Shown here: positions 45,245-54,655 of the stretch, piece by piece
How positions within the stretch are numbered: position 1 is the first letter of the stretch
How the letters are laid out: each line of letters starts with the position of its first letter
Assembly (NCBI GenBank): GCA_023382975.1
Contig: JAHDXO010000037.1
Coordinates: forward strand, 44,271 to 108,270
Reading direction: 5' to 3'
Length of the DNA: 64,000 nucleotides
DNA from: Pirellulaceae bacterium
Lineage (GTDB): Bacteria; Planctomycetota; Planctomycetia; Pirellulales; Pirellulaceae
Notes under the pieces: model-generated
What the model was told of the DNA's origin: nothing
The model's database searches: none
The model's input: the letters and a program-made list of their open reading frames with translations, nothing else
Position numbers and translations under genes: made by a program

Positions 45245-45676
45245 ATGTCATCCGATCCCGCCGAAGGCAAACCGAACGAGGCCCGTTATTTGGCCATCAA
45301 AGTGGTGATGATGCCGCGGGACACCAACCCACACGGGACGATTTTCGGCGGCGTGGTCCTCAGCTATATCGACCAAGCCGGGGCCGTTGGTGCGACGCAC
45401 GAGATCCGGCGAGCCGGCTGGCCCGACCAGCCGATCGTCACGGTGGCGATGGACAGTGTCGAGTTCCATCGCCCGGTGTTCGTCGGCGACATGGTCAGCT
45501 TCTGGACGCGGCTGGTCCGCGTCGGCAAGACCTCGATCACCATGCGAGTCGACGTCGAAGCCGATCGCCGCGGCGAGGTCGCTCATCTGACCGAAGCCGA
45601 AGTCACCTACGTCGCCGTCGATCTGGCCGACGGCGGCCGCCGCCCCGTCCCGCTCCGGGGCACCGCGTCACCGTAG
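45245..45676 (+). CDS. Hotdog-fold acyl-CoA thioesterase
   Basis: A 143-residue hotdog-fold protein of the acyl-CoA hydrolase (YciA/ACOT) type. It shows MMPRDTNPHGTIFGGVVLSY then IDQAGAVGA (the catalytic Asp/Asn region), DSVEFHRPVFVGDMVSFWTR, and the strand TSITMRVDVEADRRGEVAHL. It would hydrolyse acyl-CoA to acid and CoA in the cytosol; the chain length cannot be told. I chose the ATG at 45245 because AGGAAG sits 6 nt upstream; an earlier ATG (45230) adds a short MQEVP leader only. Confidence 0.88.
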   Translation: MSSDPAEGKPNEARYLAIKVVMMPRDTNPHGTIFGGVVLSYIDQAGAVGATHEIRRAGWPDQPIVTVAMDSVEFHRPVFVGDMVSFWTRLVRVGKTSITMRVDVEADRRGEVAHLTEAEVTYVAVDLADGGRRPVPLRGTASP

Positions 45677-45695
45677 CCCAGGCTGCCAGCCTGGG
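45677..45695. terminator. Stem-loop terminator between convergent genes
   Basis: CCCAGGCT (45677-45684) and AGCCTGGG (45688-45695) form a perfect 8-bp stem with a 3-nt loop directly after the thioesterase stop. It is followed by CCGATTCTTTT, and the convergent oxidoreductase gene ends 34 bp further on. It probably serves transcription from both sides. Confidence 0.65.
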
Positions 45696-45728
45696 CCGAT
45701 TCTTTTCTGGGGGGGAACAAAGCGACGA

Positions 45729-47039
45729 TTACGCGGACGGCAACTCCCAGCCCTTGCGCCGCGGGCGGTCCAGCAGCGAGTTGGCTTCGTCGTCGCCGGG
45801 GAAGATCTCCTTCGCTGGATCCCACTTGAGTCGTCGGCCCAGTTCGCGGACGATCACCAGCAACTGGCAGAGCGAGGCGGTGCGGTGTCCGATCTCGACG
45901 TCGGCGTTGGGCTTCGCGCGCGAGCGGATGCAGTCGAACCAGTTCTCGACGTGCCCCTTGGCAACCCAGCCGTCGCCCTCCCATTTCTCGGCTAACTTCG
46001 GGTCCGGTGGATTCTTGACGAAGTCGGGCGGGTTCGTGTTGAACTTGTTGCGATTGATCTCCATCTTGGCTTCGGAACCGGTGAACACGGCGCCCAACCG
46101 CGGTCCGCGCTGCGGCTCGCGGTCCGGGAACGTCAACCGCACCTCCAGGCCGTTGGCATAGCGGAAGCGGAGTTGGGCCGTGGGGCCGTCTTCGACCGGC
46201 CACAGTTCGACCGGCCCCGTCTGGTCCATCCCCAGAGCGTACTGCACCATGTCGTAGGCGTGCGAGCCCATGCCCGTCAGTTGGCCGTTGGAATAGTCCC
46301 GCCAGTTTCCCCACCAGCCGCCCGCGCCGTCGGTCCAATGCGAAAACAGCCGCCGGTTGAACGGGCGTTCGGGCGACAATCCCTGCCACAGATCCCAGTC
46401 GACCCCGTCGGGGACCGGCTCGGCCGGCAAGCCCGCCGCCGGGTACGGGGTCGGGCCGCCGTAGTTCACGCACTCGACGGCGCGGATCTCGCCCAAGCCG
46501 CCGTCGCGGACGAACTCGCACGCGAAGCGGTTCATCTCCATCGTTCGCTGCTGGGTGCCGGTTTGCACGACGCGCTGGTGTTTGCGTGCCGCCTGGACCA
46601 GCTCGCGGCCTTCTCGGATGTACAACGACAGCGGCTTTTCGCAGTAGACGTCTTTGCCCGCCTGGCAGGCCAGAATGCTCGCCAGCACGTGGTGGTGGTC
46701 GCAGGCCGTGACGATGACCGCGTCCAGATCCCGCTGCTCGACCATCTGGCGATAGTCCTGGTAGATCTTCCAGTCGGCTTGGTGTTTCTGGGTCACCGCA
46801 GCCGTCTTGCGGGCGTCGGCATCGCAGACTGCCGCGACGCGTCCGGACTGCGGAACGTTCAGCACCAACTGGTCGCCGCGGACTCCCATTCCAACGATGC
46901 CGACCACGATCTGCTCGTTGGCGCCCGGTTGGCCGGCCTGTCCGAGCACGTGACGCGGCACGAACAGCGGCAGCGACAATGCGGCCGCACTTCCGGCACG
47001 CAAGAATTCGCGCCGGCTTGTTTTTCGTTGACTTCTCAT
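45729..47039 (-). CDS. Secreted Gfo/Idh/MocA family oxidoreductase
   Basis: A 436-residue protein with a clear Tat signal (SRREFLRAGSAAALSLPLF). The Rossmann fold shows VGIVGMGVRGDQL and AAVCDADARK; the family motif is EKPLSLYIREGRE. A conserved central H (SHAYDMVQYALG) and a C-terminal VENWFDCIRSRAKPNADVEI follow, the ending usual for the planctomycete secreted subfamily. NAD(P)-dependent oxidation or reduction of a sugar derivative outside the cytoplasm is the family expectation. AGGA precedes the ATG. It is divergent from the GH81 gene, so the two may share a regulatory region. Confidence 0.9.
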   Translation of the reverse strand: MRSQRKTSRREFLRAGSAAALSLPLFVPRHVLGQAGQPGANEQIVVGIVGMGVRGDQLVLNVPQSGRVAAVCDADARKTAAVTQKHQADWKIYQDYRQMVEQRDLDAVIVTACDHHHVLASILACQAGKDVYCEKPLSLYIREGRELVQAARKHQRVVQTGTQQRTMEMNRFACEFVRDGGLGEIRAVECVNYGGPTPYPAAGLPAEPVPDGVDWDLWQGLSPERPFNRRLFSHWTDGAGGWWGNWRDYSNGQLTGMGSHAYDMVQYALGMDQTGPVELWPVEDGPTAQLRFRYANGLEVRLTFPDREPQRGPRLGAVFTGSEAKMEINRNKFNTNPPDFVKNPPDPKLAEKWEGDGWVAKGHVENWFDCIRSRAKPNADVEIGHRTASLCQLLVIVRELGRRLKWDPAKEIFPGDDEANSLLDRPRRKGWELPSA

Positions 47040-47205
47040 GGTCTCGGTCCTTTCTCAAGCACCTGGGTTAGGCAAATTCTATGTCGCCAGCTTCCGCCGG
47101 ATCAACAGGTCGTTTCCGGACCCTGCCAAGTCCACCGCGTTCTGCTATCATCCACGCATCGCCTGTGTCATCGCTTCTGCCTCCGACCAAGGAAGTGCCC
47201 GCGCC

Positions 47206-49605
47206 ATGAAGAGCCCACCGTTTCTCGCATTGGCAGTCTTAATTTGTGGAATCGCCACTGTTTCCGCGCAGGAGCCGGTCGCTGTCGGCAAGGGCTCGTA
47301 TGCCTCGTTTCCGCCGCCGGGACTGGTCATGGACCAGAAACGCAACGCGGACTTGGTGCAAGAAGTCGAAAACCGGAGGCTCTATCTGGTCCACGACGAC
47401 GGCCGGCCGATTCCGAGCAACAAATGGTATCAGAACCTGCTGTTCCAACAGTACGGGACCGGACTGTGGGCGATGCCGCACAAGGTGGATGCGACGGCGG
47501 AGGGCATCGAGGTGTTCTACGCGACCAAGACCGACGGCGGTGGGGAGCGGATGGTCGCCGAGTTTCCGCTGGTCGTCACCGGCAGGGAGTTTCGGCCGGT
47601 CGACTCGCGAGCAAAATCCTGGACGGACTGGACGGTTGCCTTCCGCATGTTCGAAAGCGACCGCCGTTTCATGGACGTGACACTCGGCGAAGGAATGCCG
47701 TCGGTGTGGTGCGAGTTCACGGGCGTGCAGCCGGTCATCGCGCTGGGCGGGCACGGTGGCAAGGGCAGCCGAGGCAGAAACCCGGCGGCGTTCTTTGATC
47801 TCGCAGGCAACGCGGTTCGGTTGCCGGTGACCGGCGACTCGCTGGGCGTCACCTACGAAGGTCGCGCGTACGGGGTCTTCGCGCCGTCCGGGACGAAATT
47901 CGAACAGGATGCAGACGGGATCTCGGTCGCGTTCGCGGGCGATGGCGCCTTTCTGGTCGTGTGCATGCTGCCGGCGGAGAAGGATCTAGCCGTATTCCAC
48001 CGGCACGCTTTCTTCGTGCCGCGCGATACGAAGCTCGCGTGGAACTACGACCGCAGTGCCGGGACGATCACCACGACATGGACGGTCGCGGTTGAATCGC
48101 TGAAGGCTCCAGAAGCGGGACAGGCACCAAGCGTCATCCAAGGCTGGCTGCCGCATCATTGGCGCGAGAATACCAGTCCGCTGGCGTTCACCGAGATCGA
48201 GTACTCAACGATCCGCGGACCGATGAAATGCGCGGCCGGTACTCAGTTCACGATCCGCTATCCGTTCCATGGCATCCTGCCGAATCTGCCGGAACCGAGG
48301 GACGCTGTTTACGACGGCCAGCGAGTCCAAACGCTGCTCGCCCAGCATTTCACGGATCCGAAACGAAACTTGGCCGCCGACACGTACTGGGGCGGCAAAG
48401 ACCTGCAGCGATACGCTCAGGCGGCGTTCGTCGCGGCGCAGACGGGCGACCCGTCGCTGGCGGCGATCACAGGCAAATTGCGCAGCACGCTCGAGGACTG
48501 GCTCACGTACACACCCGGCGAACGAGAACGCTTCTTCGCCTACTATCCGCGCCGCAAAGGATGGGTCGGCTTCAACGTCTCGTACGGCTCGCAGCACTTC
48601 ACGGACCACCACTTCCACTACGGCTACTTCGTCTATTCGGCCGGTTTGCTGAGCCAACTGCAGCCGGACTTCGCCGCCCAGTACGGCGACATGGCCCGGT
48701 TGATCGCCAAGGAATACGCCAACTTTGACCGCGGCGACCAGCGTTCTCCGTTCTTGCGGACGTTCGACATCTGGCGCGGGCATTCGTTCGCCGACGGCAA
48801 CGGCTTTCCCGACGGGAACAACCAGGAATCGACGGGTGAGGCGGTGAACAGTTGGGCCGGGATGATCCTGTTGGGCGAAGCGCTGGGCGACGCGGATTTG
48901 ACGGCCACGGGCGTGATGGGCTACGCGTTCGAATCGCGGGCGAACGTCGAGTACTGGTTCGACCCGCACGGCGACGTTTTCCCGGCGGCCTATCCGCACA
49001 ACGCCTGCGGCATGATCTGGTGCAACGGCATCGTCTGGGGCACGTGGTTCACGGCCAGTCCGGCGTGGATCTACGGCATCCAGTGGATACCGTCCGCGCC
49101 GCACGCGGCGTTCTACGACCGCGACCGCAACTTGATCAAGAGAACCTACGCCGACGTGGTGCGAGAACTCGAAGCGTTCGAAGAGCGGGAGGCCGCCAAG
49201 AATCCCAAGCATGAAAAGAAACCGGCCGACATCAAGTCGCTGGGCGGCGAACTGGCGAGCTACCACTTGGGGTTCGTGATGCACGCCGACGCGGCGTGGG
49301 TTTGCCGGCAACTCGACCAACTCTGGGACGAACCCGGCGACCGGGTCGCACGCGACCCGTGGATGGCGAATATCTACTACCAAGCGCACGCCCTGCGAAC
49401 TCTCGGCCGCGTCGACTGGACCTGTCATGGCAGCAGTCCGACCTCGATGGTCTACGTCAACGAAGCCGCCAAGACGCGCACCTTCGTCGCCTGGAACCCG
49501 ACCGCCAACACGCAAACCGTGGAATTCTTTCAAGACGGCCAAACGCTGGGCACAATGGACGTCCCCCCGTACCGTCTCGCGCATACCGCCAAGCTCGCGC
49601 GGTGA
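47206..49605 (+). CDS. GH81 family endo-beta-1,3-glucanase
   Basis: A 799-residue secreted enzyme (signal MKSPPFLALAVLICGIATVS). The N-terminal beta-sandwich contains PSNKWYQNLLFQ. The catalytic (alpha/alpha)6 domain has the GH81 hallmark HFTDHHFHYGYFVYSAG (with the putative catalytic Asp) and DGNGFPDGNNQESTGEAVNS (with the catalytic Glu), followed by GTWFTASPAWIYGIQWIP. The C-terminus has a small beta domain. GH81 enzymes cut laminarin and similar beta-1,3-glucans. I chose the ATG at 47206 for the signal peptide; the frame is open further upstream without one. With the GH17-like protein near 34-37 kb it suggests laminarin use. Confidence 0.92.
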   Translation: MKSPPFLALAVLICGIATVSAQEPVAVGKGSYASFPPPGLVMDQKRNADLVQEVENRRLYLVHDDGRPIPSNKWYQNLLFQQYGTGLWAMPHKVDATAEGIEVFYATKTDGGGERMVAEFPLVVTGREFRPVDSRAKSWTDWTVAFRMFESDRRFMDVTLGEGMPSVWCEFTGVQPVIALGGHGGKGSRGRNPAAFFDLAGNAVRLPVTGDSLGVTYEGRAYGVFAPSGTKFEQDADGISVAFAGDGAFLVVCMLPAEKDLAVFHRHAFFVPRDTKLAWNYDRSAGTITTTWTVAVESLKAPEAGQAPSVIQGWLPHHWRENTSPLAFTEIEYSTIRGPMKCAAGTQFTIRYPFHGILPNLPEPRDAVYDGQRVQTLLAQHFTDPKRNLAADTYWGGKDLQRYAQAAFVAAQTGDPSLAAITGKLRSTLEDWLTYTPGERERFFAYYPRRKGWVGFNVSYGSQHFTDHHFHYGYFVYSAGLLSQLQPDFAAQYGDMARLIAKEYANFDRGDQRSPFLRTFDIWRGHSFADGNGFPDGNNQESTGEAVNSWAGMILLGEALGDADLTATGVMGYAFESRANVEYWFDPHGDVFPAAYPHNACGMIWCNGIVWGTWFTASPAWIYGIQWIPSAPHAAFYDRDRNLIKRTYADVVRELEAFEEREAAKNPKHEKKPADIKSLGGELASYHLGFVMHADAAWVCRQLDQLWDEPGDRVARDPWMANIYYQAHALRTLGRVDWTCHGSSPTSMVYVNEAAKTRTFVAWNPTANTQTVEFFQDGQTLGTMDVPPYRLAHTAKLAR

Positions 49606-49874
49606 GAGCGAGGATTCGGCTGCGGGGCATTCCGCGTTCTTGCCAGTCGCCGACGGATTGGAGCATCTTTATTCGTGCGCCGCGGAAAAGAGGAGTTGCG
49701 GGTGAAATTGCCTCTCGCGCGGGTTGGCGTTACAATCACGCTCATCCGTGGCCGAGCTGACCGCTGACACGCTACGGTGTTCCCGCGATTTGACAAGGCG
49801 GCTGGAAGTCGCATTGACGATCCGTCGGCGCGACGACAGCCACGACGACCCGCCTGATTCAGGAGTACACGCCC

Positions 49875-52298
49875 ATGCGTCCCTACGCTCTCGCCCGCCG
49901 TTGTTGCCAATTGCTGTACGTGTCGATGGCCGTCTTTGCGGCTTGGATGGCTTCGGCCTCGGCTGCAGAGTTGCCCGGCGAGGGCTATCGGCCCGGGCCG
50001 TTGCTGCAATCGATGCTGGACGGCGATCTGGCAGGAGTGGATGAGATCGTGTTCGCGGTGCGGGTCTCGGGCCGCGATCACTGGTACGTGAACTTCGGCT
50101 ACTATGCGTGCGACTACGGCCCGCCGGCGGACCATGCGTTCGGCCTGTACCCGGACGGCGTTTCGCTACGGGGCTACGGCAACGGCGGACGGTTGTGCCG
50201 CCTGAACTTGCGAACCGGTCAACTGCAAGTCCTGCTGGACGATCCGCAGGGCGGAGTGCGCGATCCGCAAGTGCATTACGACGGACAGAAGATTCTGTTG
50301 TCGTATCGGCCGGGCGACACAGCCACTTACCATTTGTATGAAATCAACATCGACGGCACGGATCTCAGGCAACTGACCGACGGCCCGGACGACGACATCG
50401 AGCCGACCTATCTGCCGGACGGCGGCATCATGTTCTGCTCCAGTCGCTGCCGTCGGTTTGTCAACTGCTGGTACAGCCGCGTGGCGACGTTGTACCGCTG
50501 CGACGGCGATGGCCAGAACATTCGCATCGTGTCCAGCAATAACGACCATGACAACACGCCGTGGGTGTTGCCGGACGGGCGAATCTTGTACATGCGGTGG
50601 GAGTACGTGGACCGGTCCCAAGTCCACTTTCATCACCTGTGGACGGTCAACCCGGACGGCACGGGGCAAATGACGTACTACGGCAACATGTTCGGCGGCG
50701 TGGCCATGCTGGATGCCAAGCCGATCCCGGGCACGAAGAAAATCGTCGCTTCGTTTTCTCCCGGACACGGCCGGCCCGAGCACATGGGTCACGTGGCGAT
50801 CGTCGATCCGACGGCGGGGCCGGACGATCCCGCGGCGGCTCGGCAGATCAGCAAGGGGGCGTCCACCTACCGCGATCCGTACGCGCTGTCCGAAAACTGC
50901 TTCCTGGTGGCCCAGGGAAAGTCGATCCAGGTCATGAACGGCGAGGGCAAGACCGAAACCGTCTACCAGTTGCCCGCCGCGGATGCGCACATGGAATGCC
51001 ACGAGCCCCGGGCGCTGCGGTCCCGGCCCCGCGAAGCCGCCATCGCACCGCGCGTCGATCTGGAAGAGGATACAGGAAGACTGTTTCTGGCCAATCTGTA
51101 CCACGGCCGTAACATGGAAGGCGTGCAGCCGGGCGAAGTCAAGAAGCTGCTGGTGCTGGAGCAATTGCCCATGCCGGTGCATTTCTCGGGCGGCATGGAG
51201 TCGATCAGTCTGGGCGGGACGTTCACGCTGGCCCGCATCCTGGGCACCGTGCCGGTCGCCGAGGACGGTTCGGCGTTTTTCGAAGTGCCCGCGCTGCGTT
51301 CGTTGTTCCTGGTGGCGTTGGACGAGCACGACCGGTCGGTCAAGCGGATGCAGAGCTTCGTGACGGTCCAGCCGGGCGAGACGAGCGGCTGCGTCGGGTG
51401 CCACGAGCAGCGGACGCAAACGCTGGCGGCGTTCAGCGAACTGAGTCTGGCGAATCTTCAGCGGCGCCCGGACCGCATCCAGCCGATTGACGACGTTCCC
51501 ACGCCGCTGGACTTTCCGCGGGACATCCAACCGATTCTGGACCGGCACTGCGTGGCGTGCCATAACCCCGACCAGTACGACGGCCGCGTCGATCTGACGG
51601 GCGACCGCCAGCCGCAGTGGTCGATGAGCTACCACACGATCCGCCGCCTGAATCTGGTCGCCGACGGCCGGAACGAACCGTACGGCAACCGGCCGCCGCG
51701 ATCGATCGGCAGCTCGGCCAGCCGCCTGATGAAACTGATCGACGGCAGCCATTACGACGCCAAGCTCTCCGAGCACGAGCAGAAGATGGTCCGGCTGTGG
51801 ATCGAAAGCAGCGCGGCGTTTGCGGGAACCTACGCCAGCCTGGGCTGCGGCGTGTACCACGCGCCCATTTCCATCCAATTGCTGGTGGAACGCTGCGGCA
51901 ACTGCCACGCGCAGGCGGGAGACGCCAAGATCGGGTTCAAGGGCCATCAACTATCGGCGCTGTGCAATCTGGACCGTCCCGACAAATCGCTGCTGCTGCG
52001 TGCGCCGCTGGCCAAAGAGGCCGGCGGGCTGGGCATCTGCGGCTCGGAGGTGTTCCGCGACACCAACGACCCGGCGTACCAACGACTGCTGGCGGCTGTG
52101 CGCGTCGGCGCGAGCCAATTGGCCGAGGGCAAGCGGTTCGATATGCCCGGTTTCCAGCCGAACAAGTTCTACGTCCGCGAGATGCAGCGATTCGGCTTCC
52201 TGCCCAAGGATCTCGATCCGAACGAGAGCATCGATTTCTACGCCACCGATCAGGCCTACTGGAAATCGTTCTGGTGGCCCGAGCAGCGCAAGCCGTAG
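49875..52298 (+). CDS. Hydrazine synthase alpha-like tri-haem protein
   Basis: An 807-residue secreted protein (signal LLYVSMAVFAAWMASASAA). The first 450 residues form a TolB/WD-like propeller (TDGPDDDIEPTYLPDGGIMF, DNTPWVLPDGRILYMRWEYV). A middle domain and three c-type haem sites follow: CVGCH at 506-510, CVACH at 559-563 and CGNCH at 674-678. The combination of propeller, middle domain and class I cytochromes is that of HzsA, the alpha subunit of anammox hydrazine synthase, and of the broader HzsA-related family in planctomycetes. No hzsB or hzsC is near, so a different redox role is likely. CAGGAG precedes the ATG. Confidence 0.8.
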   Translation: MRPYALARRCCQLLYVSMAVFAAWMASASAAELPGEGYRPGPLLQSMLDGDLAGVDEIVFAVRVSGRDHWYVNFGYYACDYGPPADHAFGLYPDGVSLRGYGNGGRLCRLNLRTGQLQVLLDDPQGGVRDPQVHYDGQKILLSYRPGDTATYHLYEINIDGTDLRQLTDGPDDDIEPTYLPDGGIMFCSSRCRRFVNCWYSRVATLYRCDGDGQNIRIVSSNNDHDNTPWVLPDGRILYMRWEYVDRSQVHFHHLWTVNPDGTGQMTYYGNMFGGVAMLDAKPIPGTKKIVASFSPGHGRPEHMGHVAIVDPTAGPDDPAAARQISKGASTYRDPYALSENCFLVAQGKSIQVMNGEGKTETVYQLPAADAHMECHEPRALRSRPREAAIAPRVDLEEDTGRLFLANLYHGRNMEGVQPGEVKKLLVLEQLPMPVHFSGGMESISLGGTFTLARILGTVPVAEDGSAFFEVPALRSLFLVALDEHDRSVKRMQSFVTVQPGETSGCVGCHEQRTQTLAAFSELSLANLQRRPDRIQPIDDVPTPLDFPRDIQPILDRHCVACHNPDQYDGRVDLTGDRQPQWSMSYHTIRRLNLVADGRNEPYGNRPPRSIGSSASRLMKLIDGSHYDAKLSEHEQKMVRLWIESSAAFAGTYASLGCGVYHAPISIQLLVERCGNCHAQAGDAKIGFKGHQLSALCNLDRPDKSLLLRAPLAKEAGGLGICGSEVFRDTNDPAYQRLLAAVRVGASQLAEGKRFDMPGFQPNKFYVREMQRFGFLPKDLDPNESIDFYATDQAYWKSFWWPEQRKP

Positions 52299-52411
52299 CC
52301 GAATTCGCGAGATTTCGGACACCCGTACGTTGGTCGGAATCCTCGCTTCGGGCGAGTGCAAACACCCGCCCATGGTCGGGCCGACGATCGCAAGGTCTAC
52401 TTGGCGAAGAT

Positions 52412-52453
52412 TTGATCTAAGTCAAGGAAAGTAGCGGGGCGAGGGACGATATT
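52412..52453 (+). promoter_or_regulatory. FNR-like box with a class II promoter geometry
   Basis: TTGATCTAAGTCAA (52412-52425) matches the FNR/CRP-type consensus TTGAT-N4-ATCAA with one change. A -10-like GATATT lies at 52448-52453. If transcription starts near 52460, the box is centred at about -41.5, the class II activator position. The gene for the ferredoxin-type protein follows. Family knowledge says such boxes bind oxygen- or NO-responsive regulators; use here is inferred. Confidence 0.5.
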
Positions 52454-52521
52454 TGGGACAGTACGAGGACCACGTCGGCCTCGACGAAGAGAATCGCCAG
52501 TTTTCCGAGGATTCCTCCCAA

Positions 52522-53316
52522 ATGATCAAACGTCAGATCGTGCATATCGACGAGGAGAAATGCGACGGGTGTGGCCAATGCGTTCCCGGCTGCGAAGAGG
52601 GCGCGATCCGAATCGTGAACGGCAAGGCCCGCTTGGTGTCGGACGTTTACTGCGATGGCTTGGGCGCCTGCCTAGGGCACTGCCCCCGCGGAGCCATCAC
52701 GCTGGTGGAACGCGAAGCCGAGGCGTTCGATGAAGCCGCTGTCGCCCGGCGATTGGCCGCGACCCGGGCATCGCTCCCGGTGCTGGAGACGGTCATGGCG
52801 ACCGGCGGCGGTTGCCCCGGCGCACAAGCCAGGCAGTTGCGCCCGGGAAACGGGAAACCACGTCCGGTCGCCGAATCCGGCGGATGCAACGACCAGGCGT
52901 CCGAGCCCGCGGCGCCGTCCGGTTTGGCCAACTGGCCAGTCCAACTGCGGCTGGTTCCGCCCACCGCACCGTACCTGCGGAACGCCGACCTGTTGCTGGT
53001 CGCCGATTGCGCGCCGTTTGCCATGGCGGACTTTCACCGCCGTTTTCTGGACGGCCGTCCGGTGCTGATCGGCTGCCCCAAATTGGACGACGGCCGCTTC
53101 TACGTGCAGAAGCTGGCCCAGATCGTCCATGCCTCGCAGGTTCGCAGCATTACCGTCGTCCGGATGGAGGTGCCCTGCTGCATGAGCTTGATGCAGATTG
53201 CCCAGGCGGCGATCGAACTGGCCAACGCGGATTGCTCCCTGCGTGAAGCCGTCGTGACCATCGGCGGAGTTGTCCAGGAAGCGAGGCATCCGCTGCCGGT
53301 GGCCTTGCATGGTTGA
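52522..53316 (+). CDS. Ferredoxin-type 4Fe-4S protein
   Basis: A 264-residue cytosolic protein. Two 4Fe-4S clusters are predicted near the N-terminus: IDEEKCDGCGQCVPGCEEGA and a second set in YCDGLGACLGHCPRGAI. After a low-complexity linker with further cysteines (GGGCPGAQA) comes an alpha/beta domain with DLLLVADCAPFAMADFHRRF, LIGCPKLDD and MEVPCCMSLMQ, a pattern seen in stand-alone 4Fe-4S proteins of anaerobic metabolism. I chose the ATG at 52522; a TTG at 52453 would add a leader without features. The upstream FNR-like box suggests expression under low oxygen. Confidence 0.8.
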   Translation: MIKRQIVHIDEEKCDGCGQCVPGCEEGAIRIVNGKARLVSDVYCDGLGACLGHCPRGAITLVEREAEAFDEAAVARRLAATRASLPVLETVMATGGGCPGAQARQLRPGNGKPRPVAESGGCNDQASEPAAPSGLANWPVQLRLVPPTAPYLRNADLLLVADCAPFAMADFHRRFLDGRPVLIGCPKLDDGRFYVQKLAQIVHASQVRSITVVRMEVPCCMSLMQIAQAAIELANADCSLREAVVTIGGVVQEARHPLPVALHG

Positions 53317-53382
53317 CCTGTCTGCCGGAGGGACGGTGGTCTTCCGAATCGAACCCGAAACCACACGTGGGAGAAGAAGACG

Positions 53383-54498
53383 ATGAGAAACTTACAGATC
53401 GCGAGTGTGCTAGTGCTTGTGTTGGGGGCACCCGGAGCGACGTGGGCTGAGCCGCCGCTCGAGAGCGTCGATGTGTTTGTGTCGGGCGAGGATGGGTACA
53501 AGATCTACCGCATCCCGGCGATCGAGACCGCGCCGGATGGCTCGCTGCTGGCCTTTGCCGAGGCTCGCAAGTACGGCGGGAGCGACCCTGGGCACGGCAA
53601 GCAGGATATCGATCTGGTGCTGAAGCGGAGCACGGACGGCGGGCGAACCTGGTCGAAGATGCAGATCATCGAGGATCCGGGCGAGCTGTGGTCGGCGGCC
53701 AATCCGGCCACCGTCGTCGATCGAACGACGGGGCGGGTGTGGTTGCTGTATCTGCGTTCCAAGCCGGAGCGGAGCACCGCCACCTCGCGACCCGGCACCG
53801 ACGACATGCAGACCTTGGCTCGGTACACTTCCGATCACGGCCTCACGTGGTCCGAGCCCATCGACTTGACCAGAGTCGCCCGCGACTACAGCGATCCGGC
53901 TTGGCAGGCCAGCGTGGTCGGGCCGGGCGGCGCGATCCAGACGAAGAGCGGCCGGCTGGTGGCGCCGGCGTGGAAAGTGAAGCCCTACGGGGTGTTCGCG
54001 ATCTTCAGCGACGATCACGGCGAGATCTGGCAACGCGGCGAGTTGATCCCCGGTGAGCAAGGCGGCAACGAGGCGCAGCTCGTGGAATTGGCCGACGGCC
54101 GGCTGTTGATGGACATCCGCCAGTCCGGCGGCCCGCACCGGCTGATCGCCACCAGCGACGACGGCGGACGGACATGGTCCGAGCCGCGACCGGGCGAAGC
54201 GGTGACGCCGGTCGCGTGCGCGATCGAGCGGCTGAGCCTCCGCGGCGCGGGCGACGACCGGAACCGAATCGTCTGGACCGGTCCCAAGGGGCCCGGCCGC
54301 AAGACCCTGGTGGCTCGCATCAGCGATGACGAGGGACAGAGCTTTCCCACCGAACGGTTGATCGCCGACGAGCCGGCCGCCTACTCGGACCTGACGCAGC
54401 TTGCCGACAAGACCATCGGCGTGCTCTGGGAACGCGGGAGCTATCGGTTTCTCACGTTCACCCGCCTACCGCTCGGCGCACCAACGACTGACCGTTGA
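53383..54498 (+). CDS. Secreted exo-alpha-sialidase (GH33-like)
   Basis: A 371-residue protein with a signal peptide (NLQIASVLVLVLGAPGATWA). The sialidase features are the YRIPAI motif (RIP, arginine of the triad) and at least four Asp boxes: STDGGRTW, SDHGLTW, SDDHGEIW and SDDGGRTW. Additional conserved pieces are GGNEAQLVEL (the likely catalytic Glu) and QSGGPHRLIA. Sialidases remove terminal sialic acids; planctomycete paralogues may act on other acidic sugars. A good site (GGAGAAGAAG) lies upstream. It stands alone. Confidence 0.88.
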   Translation: MRNLQIASVLVLVLGAPGATWAEPPLESVDVFVSGEDGYKIYRIPAIETAPDGSLLAFAEARKYGGSDPGHGKQDIDLVLKRSTDGGRTWSKMQIIEDPGELWSAANPATVVDRTTGRVWLLYLRSKPERSTATSRPGTDDMQTLARYTSDHGLTWSEPIDLTRVARDYSDPAWQASVVGPGGAIQTKSGRLVAPAWKVKPYGVFAIFSDDHGEIWQRGELIPGEQGGNEAQLVELADGRLLMDIRQSGGPHRLIATSDDGGRTWSEPRPGEAVTPVACAIERLSLRGAGDDRNRIVWTGPKGPGRKTLVARISDDEGQSFPTERLIADEPAAYSDLTQLADKTIGVLWERGSYRFLTFTRLPLGAPTTDR

Positions 54499-54655
54499 CG
54501 TCCGACTACCGCAATACTCCCGGCAGGGCGGGCCGGCAGAAATGTAACCTCCTGGCGCGAACCGCTTTTCCCACGCTGCCCTTCCTCCCGGCCGAACGCG
54601 CCGGGCTACTTGAACGAGGACTAGATCGTGGCGGCGACTTCGGAGGCCCGACCGA

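Noticed and set aside
45022..46161. Rightward frame across the inverted repeat and thioesterase
   Set aside because: It overlaps two supported genes in other frames and its translation is Arg/Ser-rich without domain content.
47038..47205. Upstream extension of the GH81 protein
   Set aside because: It lacks a signal peptide and crosses the divergent promoter region; the ATG at 47206 starts a normal secretion signal.
49875..52298. Genuine anammox hydrazine synthase subunit
   Set aside because: No hzsB, hzsC or other anammox genes are visible; neighbouring genes are those of a carbohydrate-degrading planctomycete. Kept only as HzsA-like.
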